This document shows, piece by piece, positions 18,995-31,300 of a stretch of DNA of 64,000 nt. The notes below the pieces were generated by a model. That model saw only the letters and a list, made by a program, of their open reading frames with translations. It made no database searches and was not told where the DNA came from. The stretch spans positions 682,001 through 746,000 of the forward strand of contig OZ243941.1 in assembly GCA_965214205.1 (NCBI GenBank), written 5' to 3'. Position numbers and translations under genes: made by a program. This stretch comes from G963663315 sp965214205 (GTDB lineage Bacteria > Pseudomonadota > Gammaproteobacteria > Arenicellales > Poriferihabitantaceae). Positions within the stretch are counted from its first letter, which is position 1, and each line of letters opens with the position of its first letter.

Positions 18995-20137
18995 TCAAGC
19001 CAGCAGTTGCCGCAGAATTTCGTCGATGAACCGATACCCTTTTTCCGTGCATCGAATCCGGTTGTCGGATATTTGCAACAGACCCTGTGAAATCGGCCCG
19101 TCCAGCGCATGCGCGGTCGCCTCCAGGCTCAACCCGGTTCGATGCTCGAACATGCTGACATCAATCCCGTTTTTAAGCCTCAACGCGTTTAACAGACATT
19201 CGAACAGAATGTCGTCCCGCGCCACCCTGACCGGATAATGGTATGGTTTTCCGGCGCTGACCGAGGACATGTAGGTTTCCGGTCTTTTCTGCTTCCATGC
19301 CCGCGTGATGCCGCCGCGGTCCGTCACTTTGGAGTGAGCGCCGGCGCCGATTCCCAGGTAGTCGCCAAATTGCCAGTAATTCAGGTTGTGGACGCATTCC
19401 CGGCCCGGCCTGGCGTAAGCGGATACTTCATAGCGCGCATAACCGCCCTGGTCCAGTTGGTTCGCGATGGCGTCCTGCATGTCCGCGCGTATGTCTTCGT
19501 CCGGCAGGTCGGGCGGATGTCGATGGAACCAGGTATTCGGCTCCAGGGTCAGTTGATAAAGCGACAAGTGCTCCGGTGAGTGGGCCATCGCCTGGGCGCA
19601 ATCGTCCAGCGCCATGGCCGGTGTCTGTCCGGGTAGGCCGAACATGATATCGAGGTTGAAGTTGTTGAAGCCCGCCCGCCGGGCATTGGCAACCGCGCGG
19701 TCAGCCGCTTCGGCGTTGTGAATCCTGCCCAGAGCCTCCAGATGACGATTGTTGAAACTCTGCGCGCCGATGGACAGGCGATTGACCCCGGCTTCGAGAT
19801 AAGTTTCAAACCGGTCGTATTCCAGTGTCCCCGGATTGGCTTCCAGGGTTATTTCCATGTCCGGCTCGAATTCGATTTTTTGTCTGATGAAATCAAGCAG
19901 GGCCGCAATCGACTTCCCCCGGAACAGGCTGGGGGTGCCGCCTCCCAGAAAAATCGAGCGGAGTCTGCGCGCCGGATACAACCGGCGAACATCCGAGTCG
20001 AAATCCGCTTTCAGACTGTCTATATAACGCTGTTCCGGGAAATCCCCGGAAAACGCGTGCGAATTGAAATCGCAATAGGGGCACTTTTTGACGCACCAGG
20101 GAAAATGAATGTAAAGGGAGAGTGGAGGCGCCCTCAT
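18995..20137 (-). CDS. hemW: Radical SAM heme chaperone HemW
   Basis: Member of the HemN-like radical SAM family, now regarded as a heme chaperone rather than a coproporphyrinogen dehydrogenase. The 380-residue protein opens with LYIHFPWCVKKCPYCDFNSH, where CxxxCxxC holds the 4Fe-4S cluster, followed by the glycine-rich SAM region FLGGGTPSLF and a C-terminal HemN domain. The start MRAPPLSLY lacks the N-terminal extension of true HemN, which supports HemW. It lies 24 bases downstream of a 2-hydroxyacid dehydrogenase gene in the same direction. Confidence 0.9.
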   Translation of the reverse strand: MRAPPLSLYIHFPWCVKKCPYCDFNSHAFSGDFPEQRYIDSLKADFDSDVRRLYPARRLRSIFLGGGTPSLFRGKSIAALLDFIRQKIEFEPDMEITLEANPGTLEYDRFETYLEAGVNRLSIGAQSFNNRHLEALGRIHNAEAADRAVANARRAGFNNFNLDIMFGLPGQTPAMALDDCAQAMAHSPEHLSLYQLTLEPNTWFHRHPPDLPDEDIRADMQDAIANQLDQGGYARYEVSAYARPGRECVHNLNYWQFGDYLGIGAGAHSKVTDRGGITRAWKQKRPETYMSSVSAGKPYHYPVRVARDDILFECLLNALRLKNGIDVSMFEHRTGLSLEATAHALDGPISQGLLQISDNRIRCTEKGYRFIDEILRQLLA

Positions 20138-20161
20138 TCGTATCCATTCCGTCTGTCCAGC

Positions 20162-21121
20162 CTAACTGACCACATTGACCGGCTGGCCGTTCAGCCACCC
20201 GACCAGATTTTTCGATAACCCGTCAACCAGCCGTTGTCTGGTTTCCCTTGATCCCCAGGCATTGTGGGGGGTAATCAACAGGTTCGGCCGTCGGATTTGC
20301 AGCAGCGGATGATCGGGAGGCGGCGGCTCAATATCAAATACGTCAATGCCAGCGCCCGCTATTTCACCGCATTCGAGCGCATGGATCAGCGCGCCGGAAT
20401 CTATGATGGCGCCGCGCGCGGTATTCACCAGGATCGCGGACTTTTTCATTTTTCCGAATGCCCGGTCGTCGAACAAGTGATGCGTGTCGGCGCTCAGGGG
20501 GCAGTGAAGCGATATGATGTCCGAGCGTTCGAGTAGTTCATCGAAGCGGACACGGCCCGGTTCAGGGACGCCTTCCGACCCGGGCCTCTGGCACAGCAAT
20601 ACCTGCATGTCCAGCGCTTCAGCGATGGCCGCTACCTTCCTGCCCAGCGTGCCGTAACCGATGATGCCCAGTATTTTTCCGCTGGTCTCGATGATCGGAT
20701 GGTCCAGCAGGCAGAACACATCGCTGCCGCTCCAGTTTCCCTGTTGCACATCCTGGAGATACCGAATCTGGTTGGTCAGCAGGTTCAGGATTAATGCGAT
20801 GGTATGTTGGGCGACGGCCGAGGTCGCGTAGTGGCGGACGTTACAGACCACAATGCCCTGCTCGCGACAGGTGTCGAGAGCGACATTGTCGGTGCCGGTT
20901 GCCGCGATCAGGATCAATTTCAGATTCGGGCAGCGGCCCAACAGCTCACGGTCCAGCACAACCTTGTTGGTAATCACGATTTGATAGGGGCTTACCCGTT
21001 CCAGGGTCTGCCCGACGCGGGTGGACGGGTAACTGGTCCAGTCAATCCCGGAAATTTCGAGCCCCGCCAGAGCAATATCGTTTTTATCGAATGAGTTTTT
21101 GTCGAGAATCACGCCTTTCAT
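20162..21121 (-). CDS. D-isomer-specific 2-hydroxyacid dehydrogenase (glycerate dehydrogenase-like)
   Basis: NAD(P)-dependent reduction of a 2-oxoacid such as hydroxypyruvate or glyoxylate. The 319 residues have the two-domain layout: an N-terminal flavodoxin-like half with KLILIAATGTDNVAL, the Rossmann motif GIIGYGTLGRK (about residue 157), the arginine region NTARGAIID and the catalytic histidine in TPHNAWGS near the C-terminus. It resembles HprA-type glycerate dehydrogenases, but the substrate is not fixed by sequence. Likely co-transcribed with hemW. Confidence 0.86.
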   Translation of the reverse strand: MKGVILDKNSFDKNDIALAGLEISGIDWTSYPSTRVGQTLERVSPYQIVITNKVVLDRELLGRCPNLKLILIAATGTDNVALDTCREQGIVVCNVRHYATSAVAQHTIALILNLLTNQIRYLQDVQQGNWSGSDVFCLLDHPIIETSGKILGIIGYGTLGRKVAAIAEALDMQVLLCQRPGSEGVPEPGRVRFDELLERSDIISLHCPLSADTHHLFDDRAFGKMKKSAILVNTARGAIIDSGALIHALECGEIAGAGIDVFDIEPPPPDHPLLQIRRPNLLITPHNAWGSRETRQRLVDGLSKNLVGWLNGQPVNVVS

Positions 21122-21207
21122 GGTTAATCGGTTCCTGGAGGTTAATCAGATTACATTACACTGAAACAAGAATATAGAATAGACTTTTCTTTTTCCACTA
21201 TCGCCGG

Positions 21208-21813
21208 ATGATGATGTCCGGCAGGTTGCCTGCGACTTTGCACATGGTTTTACCCCCTGATATTGCACAACGCATGCAGACATGTCAGCCTGACCTTATC
21301 CCGGTTGCCGGGATGAGACAGGCCGCGGTCGCCTTGATTCTGCGCGACCTCGCCACGCACCCGAAAATGTTTTTTATCGAGAGGGCCAAACATAAAAACG
21401 ATCCCTGGTCCGGTCAAATCGCGTTTCCGGGAGGGAACAGGGAATCGGCAGACTTAAGCGCGCTTGCCACTGCCTGCCGGGAAACCAGGGAGGAAGTGGC
21501 GCTTGAACTGTCGTCCCGGAACCTGTTGGGCCGACTTCATGATCAGCAGGGTAAAGCCGAAAACCGGGAACTACCCCTGGTGATCAGTTGTTTTGTATTC
21601 AGTATGGAGGGGGAGCGGAGGACGATCAACAGTAGTGAAGTGGAGGACAGTTTCTGGGCGCCGGTCTCACATTTGCTGGATGACCGGAATCGAATCGACT
21701 ATCAGCCGGGATATACAGAAGGGACCTGGCCGGCTATCCGCCTCGACGGGAACCGGGTATTATGGGGGTTGACCTTGAGGTTTGTGCGGATGTTTCTGGA
21801 CCTCGCGGCCTGA
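21208..21813 (+). CDS. nudL: NudL-like Nudix hydrolase (probable CoA pyrophosphatase)
   Basis: Nudix enzyme that likely splits CoA or its derivatives to 3',5'-ADP and phosphopantetheine. The 201-residue product contains the CoA-pyrophosphatase signature region DPWSGQIAFPGG followed by a Nudix box with the RETREEVAL core (about residues 73-97). Three consecutive ATG codons at 21208-21216 make the exact start uncertain; the ATG at 21244 (MVLPPDI) is also possible. It is a single gene, convergent with the DUF1223 gene. Confidence 0.78.
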   Translation: MMMSGRLPATLHMVLPPDIAQRMQTCQPDLIPVAGMRQAAVALILRDLATHPKMFFIERAKHKNDPWSGQIAFPGGNRESADLSALATACRETREEVALELSSRNLLGRLHDQQGKAENRELPLVISCFVFSMEGERRTINSSEVEDSFWAPVSHLLDDRNRIDYQPGYTEGTWPAIRLDGNRVLWGLTLRFVRMFLDLAA

Positions 21814-21868
21814 GCGGTATTTCGCGGTTCTATCCGGGCGCTCGCCGCCATTCAGGACCCGCGGGATT

Positions 21869-22660
21869 TCAGCCCGGATTCAGGGCCGCGAGCGGGGTTC
21901 TCAACGCCTGCAGGGTCTGGCCGCTGTCCGCGTCAACCACGAACACGGCGAGGCCGAGATTGTCCGCGTTCCAGGTTTCATCAATCTCCATGGATACCAT
22001 ACGGGTGCTGTCACCCCGGGCAACGGATACCGGTTCGCTGAGGTGGTGGACAACAAAGTTGTAAGTGATGGTCTTGCCCCTGTTCTCTCCGCCTTTTATT
22101 TGCCGGACAATATTGTTTTCATACACGGCGACAAACAGTTCCGGCAGCCGGGCATCGGTTTCGTTGCGGACGGTGAGATCAGCGACGACTTCCCCGCTCC
22201 CCGGAGCGGACACATCCATGGTTATCCGGACATCCGCGGGTTTCCGGTTGTATTGGTTGATCTGGTCGAAAATCATGCCGCCGCCCCGCGCTTCCAGGCC
22301 CGAGACCACAATCTCGGGCGTGTAAATGGATCGTTGCCGGTTCAGTTGTGCGATCCAGCGCTGGCGGTCCGTGAATTTCGCCTGGGAAAAGGGATCCTCC
22401 CAACCCAGCCTGTTCCAGTAATCGACGTGAAAGGCGAGCGGCACCGCGTGAAAATCCTGATTGATATTCTCTCCCAGCACGGTCATGAAATTATCAGCCC
22501 TGGGGCAACTGCTGCATCCCTCCGAGGTATATAACTCAACCACAGGGGTGATATTTTCCGCGCTGGAAACGTGGATACGCGGGGTATCCGTTTCACTGGC
22601 GCTCGCGACCGGAGCCACCCCGATTAAAATGGACAGCCCGATGGTTTTCAGAACATTCAC
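21869..22660 (-). CDS. DUF1223 thioredoxin-fold secreted protein
   Basis: Uncharacterised exported protein of 263 residues. After a signal peptide (IGLSILIGVAPVASA) it begins the thioredoxin-like DUF1223 domain with VVELYTSEGCSSCPRADN, holding a CxxC pair in the position of a thioredoxin active site, then AFHVDYWNRLGWEDPFS, typical of the family. The GTG at 22660 is chosen over the upstream in-frame start at 22702 because TGAGGA, overlapping the msrB stop, is a well-placed ribosome binding site and the signal peptide then starts directly. It is coupled to msrB, which suggests a role in thiol redox, but function is unknown. Confidence 0.82.
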   Translation of the reverse strand: MNVLKTIGLSILIGVAPVASASETDTPRIHVSSAENITPVVELYTSEGCSSCPRADNFMTVLGENINQDFHAVPLAFHVDYWNRLGWEDPFSQAKFTDRQRWIAQLNRQRSIYTPEIVVSGLEARGGGMIFDQINQYNRKPADVRITMDVSAPGSGEVVADLTVRNETDARLPELFVAVYENNIVRQIKGGENRGKTITYNFVVHHLSEPVSVARGDSTRMVSMEIDETWNADNLGLAVFVVDADSGQTLQALRTPLAALNPG

Positions 22661-22670
22661 TTGGGAATCC

Positions 22671-23144
22671 TCATTGCTCGAACAGTGAAAGATATTGCCC
22701 ATAGTTGTCGGCCTCCATGGACTCTTTCGGGATGAATCTCAACGCCGCTGAATTCATGCAATAGCGCAGTCCGGTCGGGGCGGGGCCATCCGGGAATACA
22801 TGACCGAGGTGGGAGTCGGCATGGCGGCTTCTGACTTCGGTTCTTCGCATGAACAGCTTGTAGTCTGTTTTTTCAACCACGCAGTCCGGGTGAATCGGCC
22901 GGATGAAACTCGGCCAGCCAGTTCCGGAATCAAATTTGTCGGTGGAAGAAAAAAGCGGTTCGCCGCTGACGACATCGACATAGATGCCCTCGCGTTTTTC
23001 ATCATTATATGGATTGGCGAATGGTCTCTCGGTCGCGTCCTCCTGGGTTACCCGGTACTGAATATCGCTGAGGCGTTCACGCAGGGTTTCCCGCTCCGGC
23101 TTTTCATAGGGTCGGGGGTCAGGTGATGGATTCGGGCCAGTCAT
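22671..23144 (-). CDS. msrB: Peptide-methionine (R)-S-oxide reductase MsrB
   Basis: Reduces the R-epimer of methionine sulfoxide in proteins. The 157 residues show SGTGWPSFIRP, DSHLGHVFPDGP and the catalytic cysteine in RYCMNSAALRF near the C-terminus. The four cysteines that bind structural zinc in many MsrB proteins are absent: the first pair position reads VVSGEPLFSS and the second RSRHADSH. This is thus the metal-free form. No signal peptide, so cytosolic. First of a two-gene unit with the DUF1223 gene, whose start lies 10 bases after this stop. Confidence 0.94.
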   Translation of the reverse strand: MTGPNPSPDPRPYEKPERETLRERLSDIQYRVTQEDATERPFANPYNDEKREGIYVDVVSGEPLFSSTDKFDSGTGWPSFIRPIHPDCVVEKTDYKLFMRRTEVRSRHADSHLGHVFPDGPAPTGLRYCMNSAALRFIPKESMEADNYGQYLSLFEQ

Positions 23145-23201
23145 TTCGCCAATATGATTACAGGTATTCAGTGGTTAAAGACCTGCTGAATTACAGATAG
23201 T

Positions 23202-23903
23202 TCAATCCAGCAAATCTCCCAGTTCCGCGATGTTCTCAAGCACCGTGCCGGTATGCTTTCCGAGTTCGCGGCGATTGTGCGAGCCGGTCAATACCCCGAC
23301 GGACAGGGCGGCCCCGGCATTGACGCCCATGTTGATGTCTTTCGGGCTGTCGCCCACCATGATGACCTGTCCGGGACTCAGGCCGCAGTGACGGCAAAAT
23401 GCCTCAACCATGCCGGGGTCCGGCTTCACGCCATAGCCACTGTCGGCGCCGCAAACAAAATCGAAACAGTTCACCAGATTGAGTTTTTCGATCATGGAAA
23501 TCGCATTGCGTTCATCGTCCATGGTCGCCAGACCGTTTTTCAGGCCACGGTCCTTCAGCCCAAGCAGATATTCCCGCAGGTCCTGGATTGCCGGTACCGG
23601 GTTACCGGCCGCGTATGCGAATATATCCTGGATGGCGGATAATCGAGAGCCGTTCAGGGGTTGCCCGATCTGGTCTGACCACGACTCCAGGATCTGCTGG
23701 TTGCTGCCGGAAGCCAGTAATGAATCGGCGCCCCACTGCCCGGTCGCCATATCGTAGCCGCCGCTTCGCAAAAGAGATTCAGTGAGTTCCGGCCGCCCGA
23801 CCGACTCGGCAACATGGTTCGCCGCTTGAATATAAGCGTCCAGCCAGGTGGCGTTGAAATCCAGCAGCGTACCGTCCTTGTCGAACAGGATACCCTTAAT
23901 CAA
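23202..23903 (-). CDS. HAD-family hydrolase, phosphoglycolate phosphatase-like
   Basis: Haloacid-dehalogenase-fold phosphatase of 233 residues. Motif I is LFDKDGTLLDF with the nucleophile aspartate near residue 8; later GLATMDDERN supplies the motif II region, KPDPGMVEAF the motif III lysine, and VMVGDSPKDINMG motif IV. The architecture matches Gph-type phosphatases acting on small phosphorylated metabolites. The start overlaps the end of the VOC gene by eight bases. The true substrate is not known. Confidence 0.82.
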   Translation of the reverse strand: MIKGILFDKDGTLLDFNATWLDAYIQAANHVAESVGRPELTESLLRSGGYDMATGQWGADSLLASGSNQQILESWSDQIGQPLNGSRLSAIQDIFAYAAGNPVPAIQDLREYLLGLKDRGLKNGLATMDDERNAISMIEKLNLVNCFDFVCGADSGYGVKPDPGMVEAFCRHCGLSPGQVIMVGDSPKDINMGVNAGAALSVGVLTGSHNRRELGKHTGTVLENIAELGDLLD

Positions 23904-24342
23904 CGGTCAGCTCCTGATTTGAATTTCTGACCGAGGGCACCCAGCAATACCCGTCTGGATCAAGTAAAAAGCATTCACGCAGGCCATGGGGTTTATCCGC
24001 CGCCGCCATCAGCACCGTGTAGTTATTCTCGCGGGCCTTATCTTCCGCCCGGTCGGGGTCAAGCTCGTACAATCTCAATTCCAGCCCGCCGCCGCGGGCG
24101 CCGAATTCGGGAAGCAGAGAAGGCAACGGGTTATTCCCGTAGGTATGGTCGCCGTGCAGCATGAACCATTGGCCGTTGGCGCTGAGGAGGGCATAATCCC
24201 GCGATGAAGTGACCACGGAGAAGTCCAGCACGGTGGTCAGGAACCGAACCGTATTCTCAACATCGGATACCAGCAGATTGACGCCAAAGCCCGCCAGCGC
24301 CCGCCCGGTTTCTTCAGCGTCAGTCGGGTCGAATTTTTTCAT
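23896..24342 (-). CDS. VOC-superfamily (glyoxalase-like) protein
   Basis: Single vicinal-oxygen-chelate domain protein of 148 residues. The region LAGFGVNLLVSDVENTVRFLTTVL begins the beta-alpha-beta fold, and RECFLLDPDGYCWVPS closes it, with an acidic residue pattern common in glyoxalase/bleomycin-resistance proteins. The second metal-ligand module is less clear, so enzyme activity cannot be asserted. It overlaps the following HAD phosphatase gene by eight bases, so the two are co-expressed. No specific function recognised. Confidence 0.65.
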   Translation of the reverse strand: MKKFDPTDAEETGRALAGFGVNLLVSDVENTVRFLTTVLDFSVVTSSRDYALLSANGQWFMLHGDHTYGNNPLPSLLPEFGARGGGLELRLYELDPDRAEDKARENNYTVLMAAADKPHGLRECFLLDPDGYCWVPSVRNSNQELTVD

Positions 24343-24421
24343 GGATACGGCAACCGGTCATTTACTGTCACAGGATATGCAGGGGGAGCCAAGCCAACCC
24401 GGAATATAACCCCAAAGCGCT

Positions 24422-25741
24422 CTATTCTGGTAATTTTTTGTCCGCTATCGACTCTGCGCTGTCACTGGAGACAGCCTTCCGGACTGCATGGATGGCGGCA
24501 ATGCGCTGGTTCCGGATCGCTTTTTTGATCCGCGGCCCGGCCCGGCGCCCTTCACCGAATTGATCCAGAACCTGTCTGGCAATCGGTTCCTGTTCAACCC
24601 GAAGCGCCGCATCGTGCATCTTCAGCATCAGGGCGGTTTCCTCGCGCCCGTCGTTTTCATGCCCGGTACGCCCCCTCCGGTCCGCATCACAACATAACGC
24701 GAATTTCTCAACCAGCTCCGGCCTGCGGAAACCATCAAAAGCTTCGAGCGCCTTCAGGACTGTGCCTGGTTTTAATTGCCGAATCCGGTGACAGTGCAAG
24801 TGATATTCACATACCCTCAGGGCAAACTCACGAAAACGGGTTGGGACACCGAGGCGATCGCACAGCGATTCAATGGGTTTCAAACCGCGTTTTTCATGGC
24901 CTCTGTGCCGGGGTAATTCGGCGCGGGGCGTGAGCGCTTTACCCAGGTCGTGCACCATGACCGCAAAAATCACCATCGGATCCCGGGTCATGGCGCTGGC
25001 CGCATCGGCCGACATCAGGATGTGTATTCCGGTGTCAATTTCAGGGTGGTATTTTTCAACCTGGGGTACACCGAACAGGGCGTCCACTTCGGGCAGGAGC
25101 CGTTGCAGCGCGCCGCATTCCTTCAGTGTTGTCAGGAACCGGGAAAACCTTTCTTCCTGCATGGCCTGATGCATTTCCTGCCAGGTCCGCTCCGCCACCA
25201 GCGCATCGACCTCTCCGTTATCGACCATTTCGGCCATCAGTCTGTGCGTATCCGGGCAGACGCTGAAGTCCGTGAAACGGGCGGCGAATCGCGCGACCCG
25301 CAACAGTCTGACCGGGTCCTCGCTGAACGCGCCCGAGACATGACGGATGATACCGCGCCGCACATCCCGCTGGCCGTTGTAAGGATCAATCAGATTGCCC
25401 TCGTCATCCAGGGCCATCGCGTTCATGGTCAGGTCGCGTCTGCCCAGGTCCTGTTCCAGGGTAATATTCGGATCGCTGAAGAATTCAAAGCCATGATATC
25501 CCCGCGTGGTCTTCCTTTCCGTGCGCGCCAGCGCATATTCCTCGTTGGTATCGGGGTGCAGGAATACCGGGAAATCCCGTCCCACCGGTTTGAACCCAAG
25601 CTCCACCATTTGATCCGGGGTCGATCCCACCACTACCCAGTCACGGTCTGTGACCGGACGCCCCATGATCCGGTCCCTGACCGCGCCACCAACCAGATAC
25701 CTTTCGAGTTTGTCTTCCGGGGGGTGTTTGCCAGAGATCAT
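24422..25741 (-). CDS. cca: CCA tRNA nucleotidyltransferase with HD domain
   Basis: Adds or repairs the 3'-CCA of tRNAs; the HD domain of the gammaproteobacterial enzyme also has phosphohydrolase activity. The 439-residue protein carries the nucleotidyltransferase motif YLVGGAVRDRIMG with the metal-binding DRDW after it, RRDLTMNAMA, EDPVRLLR, and the HD motif VHDLGKALTP (about residue 255). Although open to 25771, the ATG at 25741 is taken because it forms a 4-base overlap (ATGA) with the GMC gene stop. Last gene of the pyc-GMC-cca unit, an unusual place for cca. Confidence 0.93.
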   Translation of the reverse strand: MISGKHPPEDKLERYLVGGAVRDRIMGRPVTDRDWVVVGSTPDQMVELGFKPVGRDFPVFLHPDTNEEYALARTERKTTRGYHGFEFFSDPNITLEQDLGRRDLTMNAMALDDEGNLIDPYNGQRDVRRGIIRHVSGAFSEDPVRLLRVARFAARFTDFSVCPDTHRLMAEMVDNGEVDALVAERTWQEMHQAMQEERFSRFLTTLKECGALQRLLPEVDALFGVPQVEKYHPEIDTGIHILMSADAASAMTRDPMVIFAVMVHDLGKALTPRAELPRHRGHEKRGLKPIESLCDRLGVPTRFREFALRVCEYHLHCHRIRQLKPGTVLKALEAFDGFRRPELVEKFALCCDADRRGRTGHENDGREETALMLKMHDAALRVEQEPIARQVLDQFGEGRRAGPRIKKAIRNQRIAAIHAVRKAVSSDSAESIADKKLPE

Positions 25742-27345
25742 TTCCAGCTTTGGAGAATCATGTCCGCGCATTTCTCGCCAATCATGATGCTGGGGGCGTT
25801 GGTATTGCCGGAGGTGATATCCGGCATGATGGACGCGTCCGCAATCCTCAATCCATCCAGGCCATGCACTTTCAACCGGTGATCAACGACCGCCATCGGG
25901 TCATCCGCGGGTCCCATTTTGCAGGTGCAGCTTGGATGATAGATGGTGGTCGCGGAATTTCTGGCGTGCTCGAGCAGCTGCTCGTCCGTGCGGACATGTT
26001 CGCCGGGGTCGAATTCGTCGAGAATATGGGGTTTCAGCGCTGGCATGGAGGCAATTTTCCGGGAAACCTTCATGGCCTCGACCGCGATTCGGCAGTCTTC
26101 CTCGACAGACAAATAATTGGGCTGTATTTCGGGATGGCGGTCGGGGTCCGGGGTCCGGATTTTGACGAATCCCGCGCTCTTCGGACGTAACTGGCAGACC
26201 GAGGAGGTGAACGCGGAAAAAGGATGAGTTCCTTCGCCCGGACTGTCTGAGCTGAGCGGCTGAAAATGAAACTGGATATCGGGCCTCGCAACCTGCTCCG
26301 AGGTCCGTGTGAAGATGACTACCTGGCTGGCCGCCAGTGTCAGCGGGCCGGTTCGGCAAAACAGATACTCAAGTCCGATGAGAAACTGCCGAAAGTAGCT
26401 GTTGACCTCATCATTCAGGGTCGGCTGGACGGTTTTGTAGACAGCGCGTATCTGTAGGTGATCCTGCAGGTTCTGCCCCACCCCCGGAAGATGCCGCGCC
26501 TCCGGGATACCCAGTTCCTGCAGCAATGTACCGGGGCCAATCCCGGAAAGTTGCAGAATCTGCGGCGAGCCGATGGCGCCGGCGCTCAATATCGTTTCCT
26601 TTTCGCTGTAGCGCCGCTGAACCTGATTATCCTTGCGAAACTCCACGCCGACGATTTTTCGGCCCTCGACCAGCAGCCGGGTCACATGGGCGCGGGTAAG
26701 GACAGTCAGGTTTTTTCTGGACATTACCGGTTTCAGATAGCCCTTCGCCGTACTCCACCGCCTGCCCTTATGGGTGGTTAACTGAAAATAGCCGACGCCT
26801 TCCTGGGATTCGCCGTTTATATCGTCATTCGCCGGGATTCCGGACTGGATGGCCGCCTCGATAAAGGCGTCCGTGACCGGCCTTCGAAACCGGATGTCTG
26901 AAACTTTCTGCGGGCCGCCGACGCCATGGTAGGGAATATCGCCGCGCTCCTGATCCTCCGACTTGATGAAGTAAGGCAGGACATCATCATAAGACCAGCC
27001 CGGATTGCCCTGGTTCGCCCAGTCATCAAAATCTTCCGGCTGCCCGCGCACATAAAGTAACCCGTTCAGTGAACTCGATCCGCCCAGCACCTTCCCGCGC
27101 GGCCACTTCAACTGTCTCCCGTTCAGCCCCGGGTCCGGGTCTGTGACATAGCGCCAGTCCATTTTCGGGTTGTGCATGGTCTTGAAATAGCCGACCGGTA
27201 CATGAATCCAGAGGCTGCTGTCCCGGCCCCCCGCTTCCAGTAGCAAAACACGGTGGTTGGGGTTCGCGCTCAGTCGATGGGCCAGAACGCAGCCGGCCGA
27301 CCCCGCGCCAACGACGATAAAATCGTACCTGCGTTCGCTTGTCAT
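25738..27345 (-). CDS. GMC-family FAD-dependent dehydrogenase (choline/alcohol dehydrogenase-like)
   Basis: Flavoprotein oxidising a primary alcohol, 535 residues. The FAD-binding motif VVGAGSAGCVLA and LLLEAGG start the protein, GMC signature 1 is KVLGGSSSLNGLLYVRG, signature 2 is GAIGSPQILQLSGIG, and the C-terminus has the catalytic histidine region HPSCTCKMG and the GNTNAPSIMIGEKCAD end. It resembles choline dehydrogenase and AlkJ-type alcohol dehydrogenases; these cannot be separated by eye. It lies six bases after pyc and overlaps cca by four, so all three are probably co-transcribed. Confidence 0.85.
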   Translation of the reverse strand: MTSERRYDFIVVGAGSAGCVLAHRLSANPNHRVLLLEAGGRDSSLWIHVPVGYFKTMHNPKMDWRYVTDPDPGLNGRQLKWPRGKVLGGSSSLNGLLYVRGQPEDFDDWANQGNPGWSYDDVLPYFIKSEDQERGDIPYHGVGGPQKVSDIRFRRPVTDAFIEAAIQSGIPANDDINGESQEGVGYFQLTTHKGRRWSTAKGYLKPVMSRKNLTVLTRAHVTRLLVEGRKIVGVEFRKDNQVQRRYSEKETILSAGAIGSPQILQLSGIGPGTLLQELGIPEARHLPGVGQNLQDHLQIRAVYKTVQPTLNDEVNSYFRQFLIGLEYLFCRTGPLTLAASQVVIFTRTSEQVARPDIQFHFQPLSSDSPGEGTHPFSAFTSSVCQLRPKSAGFVKIRTPDPDRHPEIQPNYLSVEEDCRIAVEAMKVSRKIASMPALKPHILDEFDPGEHVRTDEQLLEHARNSATTIYHPSCTCKMGPADDPMAVVDHRLKVHGLDGLRIADASIMPDITSGNTNAPSIMIGEKCADMILQSWK

Positions 27346-27351
27346 TCCAGG

Positions 27352-30810
<3,459 letters not shown>

Positions 30811-30932
30811 CTCGAATATAATTATAACCTGAAGCAACGGCCCGCGATTCTATCACTTTGTGAATACCCCATGGAGAGTATTCAACTGCGGCCACAAAAG
30901 ATCAACAATAGCCGGCCGGAAGCAACCTTGAA

Positions 30933-31127
30933 GTGAAAAAGATGTACTACGAAACCATACAGGAACTTGAAAAAAAGGGGATCAATTCTGAATATGTCCA
31001 GGGTTGGGCCAACGGCTTTCTGGGTAATCCCAGACGTGAAGAGCAACGAACCAACGAGGCCTACGAAGCGGGATATGAAGACGGCTCGGGACAGGTCACG
31101 GATCAGGCCGATCGGTTCACAGATTAA
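30933..31127 (+). CDS. Small conserved-looking hypothetical protein, 64 aa
   Basis: A 64-residue acidic protein with no membrane segment. Its middle, EYVQGWANGFLGNPRREEQR followed by NEAYEAGYEDG, has a tandem aromatic/glycine pattern (GW..GF..N and AY.AGYEDG) that looks constrained and resembles small gammaproteobacterial proteins of unknown role, including a loose likeness to ribosome modulation factor spacing. The start is either GTG at 30933, with GGAAG ten bases upstream, or ATG at 30942. It is divergent from pyc. I do not recognise a named family with certainty. Confidence 0.6.
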   Translation: MKKMYYETIQELEKKGINSEYVQGWANGFLGNPRREEQRTNEAYEAGYEDGSGQVTDQADRFTD

Positions 31128-31238
31128 TCCCGGCGGCCAGCCCACCGTATGGCTCAACCCCCGCCCCGGTTCATCCACGCGGACCGGCGAATTAACAGCA
31201 TACATTTATTGAAGTTACCTCTATACTCGGCTCTCACA

Positions 31239-31288
31239 TATAATCTCAACATGATCTGAACGCAGCCCGCTGTTCAGATCTTTCTTTT
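31239..31288 (+). terminator. Terminator-like hairpin just after a -10 box, upstream of the EamA gene
   Basis: A perfect 9-base stem (GATCTGAAC at 31253-31261 with 31272-31280, 10-base loop) followed by TTTCTTTT (31281-31288), the form of an intrinsic terminator. Immediately before it lies TATAAT (31239-31244), so a transcript started there would begin at the hairpin. The EamA TTG start is 12 bases after the T-run. Either it ends the upstream small gene, or it attenuates or protects the EamA transcript. Confidence 0.6.
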
Positions 31289-31300
31289 GGATTATCTTCC

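Noticed and set aside
21869..22702. Longer DUF1223 protein starting at 22702
   Set aside because: The extra 14 residues overlap the end of msrB and would push the signal peptide inward; GTG 22660 has a well-placed ribosome site.
24950..25882. 310-codon plus-strand open frame over cca and the GMC gene
   Set aside because: Spans two well-supported genes in antisense and has low-complexity, His/Arg-rich composition typical of a shadow.
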